Source: an uncultured Porphyromonadaceae bacterium (lineage in GTDB: Bacteria > Bacteroidota > Bacteroidia > Bacteroidales > Muribaculaceae). Taken from it: a stretch of DNA of 64,000 bases. The translations under genes were made by a program, and so were the position numbers. Location of the stretch: the NCBI GenBank assembly GCA_947175545.1, contig CAMWNI010000009.1, positions 1 to 64,000 of the forward strand, read 5' to 3'. How positions within the stretch are numbered: position 1 is the stretch's first letter; each line of letters starts with the position of its first letter. The notes below the pieces were generated by a model. That model searched no databases, was not told the origin of the DNA, and saw only the letters and a program-made list of their open reading frames with translations. Positions 34,729 through 45,960 of this stretch are shown one piece after another.

Positions 34729-35592
34729 TTATTCGCGACGCCACGCAGTGCCGTCGTCAATTGCCTGACGGTAGAGTTGAGAGCGCAGACGCCTGTCAAG
34801 TTCAACGCGGCGAAGGGCCTCGAGGCGTTCGCGAATGCCGGCTTCAGCGGCGCTCAGTGGCATTGAGGCTCCGGCCGGCAGAAAGTCGCTGACGGAGAGC
34901 AGATAGGTCGTCGTTTCGTCGGAAACGTCAATCTGTTCGCCTTTTGCTTTTGGCAAGGGCTTCCCGGGAATGCGTTCGGCTATGCGGCTGACCGGTATCC
35001 ATTCGTTGCGAAAATATTCGTAGTTGACCGCTTCTGTCAGGCCGACTTTTTCAAGTTTTTCAATGTCGTCTGATTTGGTTGACCTGTACCATCGTCTGAT
35101 GCCGGGTAGCTGAGGCGAGTTTTTTGAAATTGCGATGAAAATCCCGCGTATCATTGGCTCGTCAAGCCGCATTTCGCCGCCATAGTTGGCGTAGAATTCC
35201 TCGATTTGTGATTGTTTGACCGCAAGTGAGGTGTCCTGTTCAACTTTCAGACGCCGATATTCCGCCATGATTAGATTGCGGCGGTATTCTTCAGTCATAC
35301 GGTCGATTTCTTCGAGATTATGGATGTTTTTTGCGGCGATTTCGCCAATCAGTTCGTTGACAATCCATGCGTCTATGTAGTTGCTGACAAGCGCGAGCGA
35401 GTCGGCGGTCTTAAGTCCGGACGGAATCGCACGGGCAATCTCCGCATCGGTCAGGCGGGAGTTGGCGACGCGCGCGGCTATGCCGGAGTTGTCGGCGTGG
35501 TTGCCGCATGACGTCAGCGCGGTCGCTGCCGGAAGGATGATAAGTCCCGCCGTCGCGACCGCGCCAAGCAGTTTATGTTTAAAAAATGTCAT
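34729..35592 (-). CDS. SurA-like lipoprotein related to peptidyl-prolyl isomerases
   Basis: 287 aa. Lipobox ATALTSC (Cys about 29), then a helical N-terminal part like the SurA chaperone region (RVANSRLTDAEIARAIPSG, then YIDAWIVNELIGEIAAKN). The C-terminal part lacks a clear parvulin core, so it is more likely a chaperone or partner than an active isomerase. Its start overlaps the full PPIase gene by 4 nt. Outer-membrane protein folding is the likely theme. Confidence 0.75.
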   Translation of the reverse strand: MTFFKHKLLGAVATAGLIILPAATALTSCGNHADNSGIAARVANSRLTDAEIARAIPSGLKTADSLALVSNYIDAWIVNELIGEIAAKNIHNLEEIDRMTEEYRRNLIMAEYRRLKVEQDTSLAVKQSQIEEFYANYGGEMRLDEPMIRGIFIAISKNSPQLPGIRRWYRSTKSDDIEKLEKVGLTEAVNYEYFRNEWIPVSRIAERIPGKPLPKAKGEQIDVSDETTTYLLSVSDFLPAGASMPLSAAEAGIRERLEALRRVELDRRLRSQLYRQAIDDGTAWRRE

Positions 35593-37442
35593 TTCACTTT
35601 TTTGAGAACTTTCTCGTTAACCTTCACGGGATAGGTTTTGCGCAGTTCGTCGACCCACTGGCGTTCAAGTTCGCGGGTATAGTCATCGGTGACTCTGCCA
35701 CGAACGTCGGCCGCTTCTTCCGGGCCATTGATGATGTGGCCCATGTAAGTGGTGAAGTAGCGCAGGGCAACACTGTTGTGGAATTTCGGTTCCGGTCCGT
35801 CAAAAGCGATATAGTCAACAATCTGATTGTTTTTGGCGGGCAGGACAACGCGTTCGATGCGGATATGCTTGGGGAATTGTTCCTTGAGCATTTTGCCGAC
35901 GTTGGCAGCCTCGGGCTTGTTGTCGTCAAGGAACTGATTGACCTGCTGAATCAGAGAGTCAGCCGTGGCGTAGATGATAAAGCCTTTCCAGCGGGGTTGT
36001 GACCAGTCATTATACTTTTCACGGTTGGCCTCGAAATAGGCTTCAAGCGCTTCGGGTTCCTTGGCGGGTCGTTGCCAGACATGTTCGTCGCTGACGGCAT
36101 AGACCATGAGGCCTTCGCGATATTCGCGGTCAATGTTGCGGAATTCGGGATATTTGTTGGCCAGGCGGTTATTTTCGTAGGCGAGAATAACCGTGTTCAG
36201 ACGGCCGTCAAGTGATTTCTCGATCTGAGTGGCAGCGTCCAGTCGGGGATTGACTGAGGGTACGGGGTTCAGGAAGTCTCTGATGGTTACGGTGGAGTCT
36301 GCAACCTGGAAGAGGGGAGTCGCGTCGTTTTGGAGCATGCTGACGGCAGCCTGATAACCACTGTCGGCGATTGACGTCAGGAGTTTCTTGCGGCCTTCGT
36401 CAACGATGCGGCTCTTGTATTCTTTTTTGAGCTGCTGGGCGCGCGCGGTACGTGGAAGTTTCGCGCGTTCGTCGCGGCTTGCCTGCGCTTTGATTTTAGC
36501 GATTGTCTGCTCTTTGTCCGGCATGCGGCTTTCGTGTTTCTTGACAATGTGCCAGCCAAAGCGGGTTTTGAACGGCTCGGAGATGTTGCCGTCGGCAAGT
36601 TCGTAGGCTACGGTCTCAAATTCGGGAACCATCTGTCCGCGTCCGAACCAGCCGAGGTCTCCACCCTGTGGAGCGGAACCGCATGTGCTGTTAGTCTGTG
36701 CCAGTTCGGCGAAGTCAGCACCGTTTTTCAGCATGGAGTAGATTGAGTCGGCCTTCTCCTGTGAGTCAACGAGGATGTGCGAGGCGTGGACCTCGCCGGC
36801 AGCCGGACGGCGGTTAAGAACCTTCACGAGGTGATAGCCATAAGGAGTGGTGATTACTTCGGAAACCTGACCGACGGGTGTTGACCATGCGGCACTTTCA
36901 AATTCTACGGGATAGACTCCGGAGCGAACCCAACCGTAATGACCTTTATTGCGGGGATAAGAGGGGTCAACGGTCAGCTTTTCGGCCAGTTCGAGGAAGT
37001 CAGCACCGTTGATGACGGCCTGGCGAATCGAGTCAATTCGCTGACGGTCGCTGAGGCTGACCATCAGGTGGTCCATTTCAACGTCCTCCAGTGTGCGTGC
37101 ATAGGCGTCGGCATAGACCTGTTCCATGACGGTTGTGTCCTGGAGGTATGGCTGAGCCAGTTCCCGGCGATAGCTGTAGTATTCCTTCTTGAAATCAGGA
37201 GTCGTGTCCAGGCCTTCTTTCTGCGCCTGTATTACTTTAAGTTTATAGTCGATAAAACGGTCAAGATATTGCTCGAGGGTCTCTTCCTCAAGCTGCTGTC
37301 CTGCATTCTTGTGGCGGAGATATTCGAATTCACTCAGAGTAACGGGCTGACCGTCAATGGTCATTAACACCGGGTCTTTCGGTTTTGCCCAGAGTGCGGC
37401 GCCGACGGTGAGAATGGCAATGGGAACAATCAGTTTTTTCAT
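35589..37442 (-). CDS. Periplasmic parvulin-type peptidyl-prolyl isomerase (SurA/PpiC-like)
   Basis: 617 aa from ATG 37442 (signal peptide KKLIVPIAILTVGAALW). The N-terminal helical chaperone region contains ITAQ-like MTIDGQPVTLSEFEYL. Two parvulin domains follow: about 120-215 (MDHLMVSLSDRQRIDSIR, TTPYGYHLVKVLNRR) and about 220-320 (VHASHILVDSQEKADSIY, PQGGDLGWFGRGQMVPEFE, TRFGWHIVKKHESR). The second domain has the full active-site pattern. A long C-terminal region (about 390-617) is less conserved. It should fold or escort outer-membrane proteins. It lies 15 nt after guaB and is coupled to the next gene. Confidence 0.9.
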   Translation of the reverse strand: MKKLIVPIAILTVGAALWAKPKDPVLMTIDGQPVTLSEFEYLRHKNAGQQLEEETLEQYLDRFIDYKLKVIQAQKEGLDTTPDFKKEYYSYRRELAQPYLQDTTVMEQVYADAYARTLEDVEMDHLMVSLSDRQRIDSIRQAVINGADFLELAEKLTVDPSYPRNKGHYGWVRSGVYPVEFESAAWSTPVGQVSEVITTPYGYHLVKVLNRRPAAGEVHASHILVDSQEKADSIYSMLKNGADFAELAQTNSTCGSAPQGGDLGWFGRGQMVPEFETVAYELADGNISEPFKTRFGWHIVKKHESRMPDKEQTIAKIKAQASRDERAKLPRTARAQQLKKEYKSRIVDEGRKKLLTSIADSGYQAAVSMLQNDATPLFQVADSTVTIRDFLNPVPSVNPRLDAATQIEKSLDGRLNTVILAYENNRLANKYPEFRNIDREYREGLMVYAVSDEHVWQRPAKEPEALEAYFEANREKYNDWSQPRWKGFIIYATADSLIQQVNQFLDDNKPEAANVGKMLKEQFPKHIRIERVVLPAKNNQIVDYIAFDGPEPKFHNSVALRYFTTYMGHIINGPEEAADVRGRVTDDYTRELERQWVDELRKTYPVKVNEKVLKKVK

Positions 37443-37457
37443 TTTTTGATTCAAAAT

Positions 37458-40197
<2,740 letters not shown>

Positions 40198-40217
40198 TGG
40201 CTGCTTGAGTTTATGGT

Positions 40218-40952
40218 TTATGGTTTGATGTGAAGGATTACGGCGCTCAGGATGGCCACCATTATTATAAGGAATATGATGATTGTGACGTAGAGTCGGG
40301 AGGTTGAGCCGCCATGAAGCGCCATCTGGAGCTGCTGGACGGTGCGGTAAGGATTAGAGCCGACGCAGCGTTCGGCAACCGAGCGCAGATGTGGATTCGG
40401 TTCCGGGGAGGCGTCAAGCGCCTGAAGCAGAACCTTGCCGAAGTTGCGAATGTCAACAGTCGCGTCGGCCGGTTCAAGGACGTTTTTCTGGTCAAAGCCG
40501 ACGTCAATTAGCTTCATGTTCTGAATCTTCTCAGTGAAGATTACAGATGAAGCCTTAATCGGATGGTGGACAATATGGTTTGCCTGGATGTAGTCAATCG
40601 CATCGGGCAGACAACGGGCAATCTTGCTGACAATATCAGGCGTTACTTTGCCTTGTTTGATAAGTTTTTCAAGCGAGTCTCCATAGACGTCGTCCGTGAT
40701 GATGCATAGCCCGAGGCCGGGGACATCCTCGAGGTCGTTAATCATTATGATATGCGCGTGAGCGAGATTATAACGAACTTCAAACTCGCGGTTGAGCATT
40801 GCCTGATATTCAGGATTTTCCCGATACTCCGGCTTCAGGGTTTTGAGCATGACCCATTTGCCGAACTTCTTGGCGGTGTATACGTCGTAGAAATCCTCGC
40901 CCCATTCAGGCAGGAGTTCAATCTCGGTCCATTTTTCTTTATGGGATGTCAT
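40218..40952 (-). CDS. Membrane-anchored protein pseudokinase
   Basis: 244 aa. Residues about 5-205 align with a bacterial Ser/Thr kinase fold: beta-3 Lys in WVMLKTLKPEY, alpha-C Glu in REFEVRYNLAH, hinge CIITDDVYGDSLEKLI. But the catalytic HRDxKxxN motif reads HHPIKASS, replacing both the catalytic Asp and the Asn, and DFG reads DVG. Phosphotransfer is therefore unlikely. One C-terminal membrane helix (about 220-240) follows, ending HIKP. It sits between Lrp and GNAT genes; a sensor or scaffold role is inferred. The kinase fold call itself is moderately sure. Confidence 0.75.
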   Translation of the reverse strand: MTSHKEKWTEIELLPEWGEDFYDVYTAKKFGKWVMLKTLKPEYRENPEYQAMLNREFEVRYNLAHAHIIMINDLEDVPGLGLCIITDDVYGDSLEKLIKQGKVTPDIVSKIARCLPDAIDYIQANHIVHHPIKASSVIFTEKIQNMKLIDVGFDQKNVLEPADATVDIRNFGKVLLQALDASPEPNPHLRSVAERCVGSNPYRTVQQLQMALHGGSTSRLYVTIIIFLIIMVAILSAVILHIKP

Positions 40953-40955
40953 TCT

Positions 40956-41423
40956 TCAAAAGGAGGGAGGCAAGATGGGAATCTCACGGTCAATGCTCGA
41001 GTCGAGCGAAATCAGAGTTTCGGTTCCTGTCACGCCCGGAATCATCTGAATCTTGTCATTCAGCAGTCCCATCAGATGTTCGTTGTCCTTGGCGTAGACC
41101 TTAATCAAGATTCCGTAAGGCCCTGTTGTGTAATGACATTCAACCACTTCAGGAATCATCTCCAGGTGGGCGACGGCGTCGCGATACATGGCGCCGCGTT
41201 CAAGGCTGACGCCGATGTAGGTGCATGTGCTAAAACCGAGGAGTTTAGGGTTGACTTTATAGCCTGAACCGGTAATGACGCCAATGTCGGTCAACCGCTG
41301 GATTCGCTGATGGATAGCGGCACGGCTGACGCCACATTCGGCGGCGACATCTTTTGAGGGAATTCGGGCGTTACGAATAACGATATTAAGTATCTTTTTG
41401 TCTAAGGAATCAAGAGGCTCCAT
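40956..41423 (-). CDS. Lrp/AsnC family transcriptional regulator
   Basis: 155 aa from ATG 41423 (MEPLDSLDKKILNIVIRNAR); a longer start adds atypical residues across the promoter. The N-terminal winged helix (VAAECGVSRAAIHQRIQRL) and C-terminal RAM ligand domain (TCTYIGVSLERG, HYTTGPYGILIKVYAKD) are clear. It should bind DNA as an oligomer and respond to amino acids or similar small molecules. It is the first gene of the operon with the pseudokinase and GNAT genes, and may autoregulate from 41449-41479. Confidence 0.9.
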   Translation of the reverse strand: MEPLDSLDKKILNIVIRNARIPSKDVAAECGVSRAAIHQRIQRLTDIGVITGSGYKVNPKLLGFSTCTYIGVSLERGAMYRDAVAHLEMIPEVVECHYTTGPYGILIKVYAKDNEHLMGLLNDKIQMIPGVTGTETLISLDSSIDREIPILPPSF

Positions 41424-41448
41424 AAATAGAATAGATGAAAATTCATGG

Positions 41449-41479
41449 CAAAAGTAGCGAAAAAGCCCCAATTTCGCAA
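41449..41479 (-). promoter_or_regulatory. Promoter of the Lrp operon
   Basis: TACTTTTG (41449-41456) and TTG (41477-41479), 20-nt spacer on the minus strand. Confidence 0.75.
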
Positions 41480-41624
41480 CAATTTGTCAAGATTTTTCAT
41501 GAAAATGTCTGTTTTTTTGAAAAAAGTCCCGCCTCGGAAGTCAGACCGTCGGAGGGTTGATTTCGCGGGGAGGGACGCAAATTGAGAAACTATATAAATA
41601 CTCTGTATGATTGCTCGCGGTTGT

Positions 41625-41927
41625 TTATTCGGCAAGGAAGACGTTGACGCTGCCGTCGGCTTTGTTGACGAAGATAATTGAAGCCGGCATGATAATCGCC
41701 ATGTGTGAGCCAAGATCTTCTGCGCCGGCGATACGCTCGATTTTTACCGAACTGAGAGGACCTTCACCATTGACAAAGGTGAGGCGGTCGCCGTTGATGT
41801 CCATATGGTCGCTGTCGATTGCAAACATCATAAGGACGTTCATGTTACGGTCAAGAACCAGATCAGCTTCGTTGCCCATTGCAGTGTATTTGTCAAAGAT
41901 GTCGTTGATTTTTTCAGTAGTTATCAT
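41625..41927 (-). CDS. Small cytosolic protein of unknown function, 100 aa
   Basis: MITTEKINDIFDKYTAMGNE begins a compact alpha/beta protein with strands MNVLMMFAIDSD, DRLTFVNGEGPLSSVKIERI and MAIIMPASIIFVN. No signal peptide and no family I can name. It is well separated from its neighbours, and the reading frame shows ordinary codon use, so I think it is real. The gap 41480-41624 toward the Lrp gene has no further gene that I can see. Confidence 0.65.
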   Translation of the reverse strand: MITTEKINDIFDKYTAMGNEADLVLDRNMNVLMMFAIDSDHMDINGDRLTFVNGEGPLSSVKIERIAGAEDLGSHMAIIMPASIIFVNKADGSVNVFLAE

Positions 41928-41952
41928 GATTTGGAAGTATGTTTGAGTTCGT

Positions 41953-41985
41953 CATTTCGTTTGTTTGAAAGGCAAACAAGAAATG
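41953..41985 (-). terminator. Hairpin between the btuB-like and the 100-aa genes
   Basis: CATTTC/GAAATG plus TTGTTTG/CAAACAA form a 13-bp stem with a 2-nt bulge. It follows the btuB-like stop (42027) on the minus strand but lacks a T-run, so it may be a terminator or leader structure. Confidence 0.5.
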
Positions 41986-42026
41986 CTTCCAAATGGTTTA
42001 GGGTGTGACCGGTTTGTAACAACTTT

Positions 42027-44060
42027 TTAATGTCGTTGTAATTTTGGGGTGAAAATTAAGAAAATTTCATAGTTTATTCCAGGCATCGGATGGGATAGAA
42101 CGGAGAGGTAATCCTCGTTGAAAAGGTTGTTGACCGCTAATTTTATCTGCATGTCAAGCGGGCGGAATGTGAACTTCTTTTCAAGCGATACGTTGCTCAT
42201 GAAGTAGGGAGGCAAGTGGCCTGTCAGACTTTGCGAGTTGCTTGACATGGTGAACCGTTCGGAGTAGTGGTTCCACTTATAGGTGAATGACCATGAACGC
42301 CAGCTCAGTCGGCCGACAACTGACGCCGACAGCCTGGGAGTGTAAGGGAGTTGCTTGCCGACGGAGAGGTCTGCGTCGGAAATCTTTCTGCCGACGTTGA
42401 TTGACGGAGTCCAGCTGACAGAGCCGCTGAGATCAAGAATCCAATGGGGTGAAGGACAGTAGAGCAGGTCGGCTTTGGTTTCGATTCCGTAAGAGTGGAC
42501 CAGTTTGACGTTTTTAGGTGAGAAGTAGCCCTTTGGGGTAGGTAGCCATAGAATCCAGTTGTTGATTTTGCTTTCAAACCATGTTACGCCGGCGCCGACT
42601 GTCAGTTTTGAGCCGACGGGCATGTTGAAGTCTGTGCCGAAGTCGTAGGTGACGCCTTTTTCATCCTTTAGATCCGGATTGCCGCCGGGCATAAAGAAGA
42701 GGTCGTTGAGCGAGGGGGTGCGATAGTTTCGTGAGGCCGAAGTTTTCAGTGTCAGGTTACAGCCGGGAATCAGCAGAAAGTCGGCAAAGACAGCCGGAAT
42801 GACGGGAGACCATCGCGTTCCGGCCATTTCCTGACGGAGAGTGGCTGACAGGCCGAGACGCTCGGTTGGTTGCCACTTGGCCGAGGCGGCGGCTGAGAGT
42901 TCGATGCGCCCCTTGTCATAGCCGATAAAGGTTCGGTTATTGTTCTGGAGCGTGATTTCCTTGTCAGTGCTTCGGACAAAATGCTGGCGTGCATTCAGCG
43001 AGAGGGTGAACATCCATTTGGCCGAGGGCAAGAATTCGGCATCAACGCGGCCGAACAGGCTGTTGCACGAGCTGCGGGTTCGCGACATGGTGACTTTTTT
43101 GCCCTCGGCGACTTCGCGCTCATAGAGATAGCGCTGGAGCGAGTATTCATAGCCCGCTTTGGCTTTCAGTTGCCAATGGTCTCGTGTATGGGTCCAGTCG
43201 GCAACCACTCGGAGAGTGCGTTCGCGCTGAAGGTTGAGGAATTCGGACTCGTTGCCATAGTCCGTTGATAGCATCGGCAGATGGCGATTGAGGCTGCTGA
43301 ACCAGGCTGCCAGACCGAAGCGGTCGCCGCGCAGGGTGTTGAAGTAGGCTTCCTGCATGACGTGAATGTCTGCATAGGCGCCGCTGCGGTTGCGTTCAGT
43401 CGGGTTATATTGGTTGATTATGTTGTGGTTTTCGTCGTAGATGTTGACTTTTTTGTCGTGGTTGACGTATTTGTAGTCGTTGGGTGATGTCGAGCAGGAG
43501 GCACGGGTTGTCAGTTGCCAGCGGTCTGTTGAGTAGCTTATCTTTGCAAATTCGTCGAAGGTGCGGAACGAGCCGACCCCCTGTACGTACTGTAGCGACC
43601 ATTCTCTGTCGAACTCAGGGACAGTTTCCATACGGACGGCACCGCCGAGTCCGCCGCCCGATTCGCTGACTGACGAAGCTCCGTAGGCCACCGCCGCCCG
43701 GTCAATGAAGAAGGAGGGAATGGTTGAGAAGTCAGTCATGCCGTTCATTGGGCTGTTGATGGCCATTCCATTCCAGCTGACCTGAGTGTGAGACGGCGAC
43801 GTGCCGCGGACACTAACGGTTGATAGCGTTGCGCGGCCGTGGTTTTTGACAAAAATCGAGGAATTATAGGCGAGAATATCGGCCATTGAGAGGGCGACGT
43901 TTTCCTTCAGGGCGAGAGAGTCGAGGCGAGTCTGCTGGGTGCCGATATCCTTCAGTGAGCGTCGGGCGCTGACGGTTACTTCCCGTAAGGTTTTCGGTCG
44001 CTCTTGCGGAAAGACAGCGGAGGGCAGGGTTAGGACAAATAGCAGAGCGGCGCGTTTCAT
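42027..44060 (-). CDS. btuB: TonB-dependent cobalamin receptor, BtuB-like
   Basis: 677 aa from ATG 44060, which gives a 4-nt overlap with the btuG-like stop. Signal peptide (KRAALLFVLTLPSAVF), TonB-box-like TLREVTVSA, plug domain with VSVRGTSPSHTQVSWNG and SGGGLGGAVRMET (about 80-145), then a 22-strand barrel ending NLFNEDYLSVLSHPMPG. The BtuB assignment rests on size, on plug features and on operon position behind a cobalamin riboswitch with a BtuG-like gene. It should import corrinoids across the outer membrane. Confidence 0.86.
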   Translation of the reverse strand: MKRAALLFVLTLPSAVFPQERPKTLREVTVSARRSLKDIGTQQTRLDSLALKENVALSMADILAYNSSIFVKNHGRATLSTVSVRGTSPSHTQVSWNGMAINSPMNGMTDFSTIPSFFIDRAAVAYGASSVSESGGGLGGAVRMETVPEFDREWSLQYVQGVGSFRTFDEFAKISYSTDRWQLTTRASCSTSPNDYKYVNHDKKVNIYDENHNIINQYNPTERNRSGAYADIHVMQEAYFNTLRGDRFGLAAWFSSLNRHLPMLSTDYGNESEFLNLQRERTLRVVADWTHTRDHWQLKAKAGYEYSLQRYLYEREVAEGKKVTMSRTRSSCNSLFGRVDAEFLPSAKWMFTLSLNARQHFVRSTDKEITLQNNNRTFIGYDKGRIELSAAASAKWQPTERLGLSATLRQEMAGTRWSPVIPAVFADFLLIPGCNLTLKTSASRNYRTPSLNDLFFMPGGNPDLKDEKGVTYDFGTDFNMPVGSKLTVGAGVTWFESKINNWILWLPTPKGYFSPKNVKLVHSYGIETKADLLYCPSPHWILDLSGSVSWTPSINVGRKISDADLSVGKQLPYTPRLSASVVGRLSWRSWSFTYKWNHYSERFTMSSNSQSLTGHLPPYFMSNVSLEKKFTFRPLDMQIKLAVNNLFNEDYLSVLSHPMPGINYEIFLIFTPKLQRH

Positions 44061-45115
44061 TTCCAACAGAAGGCAGCGGGAGTGACTCCGGCATAGAATT
44101 CGTTAATCAAGACTCCGTCAGGGGAATAGCGGTAGATGCAGCCCTGTTGCTGATAGTCAATTGCGTCGGCGACATAGATTTCGCCAGTCAGGGGGGAGAC
44201 GGTCAGACCGTAATACTTTGTTTGGCGGCCTGGAATAAGCGGCATGTCGGGGAGCGAGGATGCGCTGACGGGCATACTCCAGACATCGTCGTCGAGCCAG
44301 AAGATGGTTTGTGCGTCGCCACTCAGACAGAGCGCGCGTGGGGTCGCATCCGGTGCAAAAGTGAATTTACGTTCAATCGTGAGGGTTTGCGCATCTATGC
44401 GGTAGAGAGCCGGCGTTTCGGTCCCATAGGGCGAGCCGTCATATCCGCCGTCGGTTATTGCCCAGAGCTTGCCGTTGGCGTCCAGAGCAATCGAATTAGG
44501 CTGAAGGCCGACCGTAAGCCTGGCGTCGACTTCATCGGTGCGCGTGTCAATCCTGATAATGCTGTTCTGGTAGCTCCAGCAGTTGCAGAAAACATAAGGC
44601 CCGTAGTTGACCATCTGTTCCGTTGAGCCACTTTCAGCCGACATTCCGGGAACCTCGATGGTACCGGTGATGGAATAGGTCCGCGGATCAATGATGAAGA
44701 TACGGTTATCCCAAAGTTGAGAAACGTAAGCCTTGCTTTCGGAAACGAAATGGATATAGCGCGGCGAGGTCAGATTCTCGATGCGTCCGATTTCGCGGAA
44801 CGTTGTCAGGTCAATGGCGAAGATAACGTGAGAGTTGTTGACGACAATCCAGCCACGGTTGTCGAAAATCGACATTGACTGAGCGACATCGCCGAGACGC
44901 ATGCGGTTTGCACGAAAAAAGACCTCGTTTTCGACCGTTTTGTCGGCAGGATTGTAGAAACTGAGCGTTGCGTTGCCGTACTGGAAATTACCCTCGTTGA
45001 CAATAAAGAGACCGGAACCGGGACAGTCGAAGGGTTCTTCGTTGCCATAGTCCCAGCGCATGCATCCTGATAAAAGGAGTGCGCAAATAATTACCAACGT
45101 GAAAATGGCTCTCAT
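44057..45115 (-). CDS. btuG: BtuG-like surface beta-propeller lipoprotein
   Basis: 352 aa. Lipobox LLLSGC (Cys about 18), then a seven-bladed YncE-type propeller: GLFIVNEGNFQYGNATLSF, GWIVVNNSHVIFAIDL, LTSPRYIHFVSESKAYV, GLQPNSIALDANGKLWAIT and YGLTVSPLTGEIYVADA. Bacteroides BtuG caps BtuB at the cell surface and binds cobalamin extremely tightly; position directly before btuB supports the same role. Overlaps both neighbours by 4 nt. Confidence 0.85.
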   Translation of the reverse strand: MRAIFTLVIICALLLSGCMRWDYGNEEPFDCPGSGLFIVNEGNFQYGNATLSFYNPADKTVENEVFFRANRMRLGDVAQSMSIFDNRGWIVVNNSHVIFAIDLTTFREIGRIENLTSPRYIHFVSESKAYVSQLWDNRIFIIDPRTYSITGTIEVPGMSAESGSTEQMVNYGPYVFCNCWSYQNSIIRIDTRTDEVDARLTVGLQPNSIALDANGKLWAITDGGYDGSPYGTETPALYRIDAQTLTIERKFTFAPDATPRALCLSGDAQTIFWLDDDVWSMPVSASSLPDMPLIPGRQTKYYGLTVSPLTGEIYVADAIDYQQQGCIYRYSPDGVLINEFYAGVTPAAFCWK

Positions 45116-45960
45116 TCAAGTTTCATGAAGCCGCATACCTCGGTTGAAATCTCGCCAAGGGCGCCGGCCTGGGCGTTGACGGCCGTCTGAACCTTGATGA
45201 AGTCGATTTTGGCGGGAGAGGATCCGATTGCGTTCTGCAGAGAGAACACAGTCCAGTTGTCGGTTGTGTCCGAGCCGGTATTGTCAGCATAGCCCCAACC
45301 GTAAGGCAGATGGTTCCAACGACCGTTCTCTTCGTTGGAGTGAGGAGGAAGGCAGGTGCCTGACAGGGTATAGCTTGCGGTTGTTATCCATGCCGGATAA
45401 TAGGAGTCTTGCGCATGGAAGGCTTCGACATAGTTTACCTGGCCGGAGTTTCCAAGGTTGTCGGTCCAGCGGACCGGTTGTTTCGGTTCGTCGGGTCGGA
45501 AATATGTGATTTCGTAATTGCGGATTGTTGCCGGATTGTCGGAATCGGAGCCTCGGAGTTCAACCCAGGGGCCGTCGTCAGGTTTGCCGTTGCGGTTCCG
45601 GTCAGTCATTACGTAGACAATGCCTGGTTCGTTTGACCCGCCGGAGGGTTGAACGAATGAGTTGCCTTTGATAGCAAATTCGGTGATGCTATGGCGCGAG
45701 CGGACAATTATGTAGCCGCCGAACGCGCCGAGAGAGACATGTTTTTTCGCGTCAAGGCGCGCCTGGGCCCATTTACACGCCTCGGCAGGCGTTTTGCAGT
45801 CCATATTTTCGTTGATGAACTGTCCGGGCGCCGGCGTATATTCAATAACACTGAAGTGACGGTAGACGTCATCAGGCTCTTCAATAAGGGAATCCTTGTT
45901 GCACCCCGAAAAAAGGGACGCAACAAGGATAGCAGAAAAAATAAGGGAATGTCTGTTCAT
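45112..45960 (-). CDS. Cobalamin-locus surface lipoprotein, 282 aa
   Basis: Lipobox ASLFSGC (Cys about 20), Asp/Glu-rich linker, then a beta-sandwich-like domain with HVSLGAFGGYIIVRSRHSI, EPGIVYVMTDRNRNGKPDDGP-type calcium-loop sequence (DRNRNGKPDD) and a C-terminal FIKVQTAVNAQAGALGEIS strand. Similar proteins recur in Bacteroidales B12 uptake loci, but the function is not known to me. It may be a further cobalamin-binding or receptor-assisting surface protein. It is coupled to btuG by 4-nt overlap. Confidence 0.75.
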   Translation of the reverse strand: MNRHSLIFSAILVASLFSGCNKDSLIEEPDDVYRHFSVIEYTPAPGQFINENMDCKTPAEACKWAQARLDAKKHVSLGAFGGYIIVRSRHSITEFAIKGNSFVQPSGGSNEPGIVYVMTDRNRNGKPDDGPWVELRGSDSDNPATIRNYEITYFRPDEPKQPVRWTDNLGNSGQVNYVEAFHAQDSYYPAWITTASYTLSGTCLPPHSNEENGRWNHLPYGWGYADNTGSDTTDNWTVFSLQNAIGSSPAKIDFIKVQTAVNAQAGALGEISTEVCGFMKLE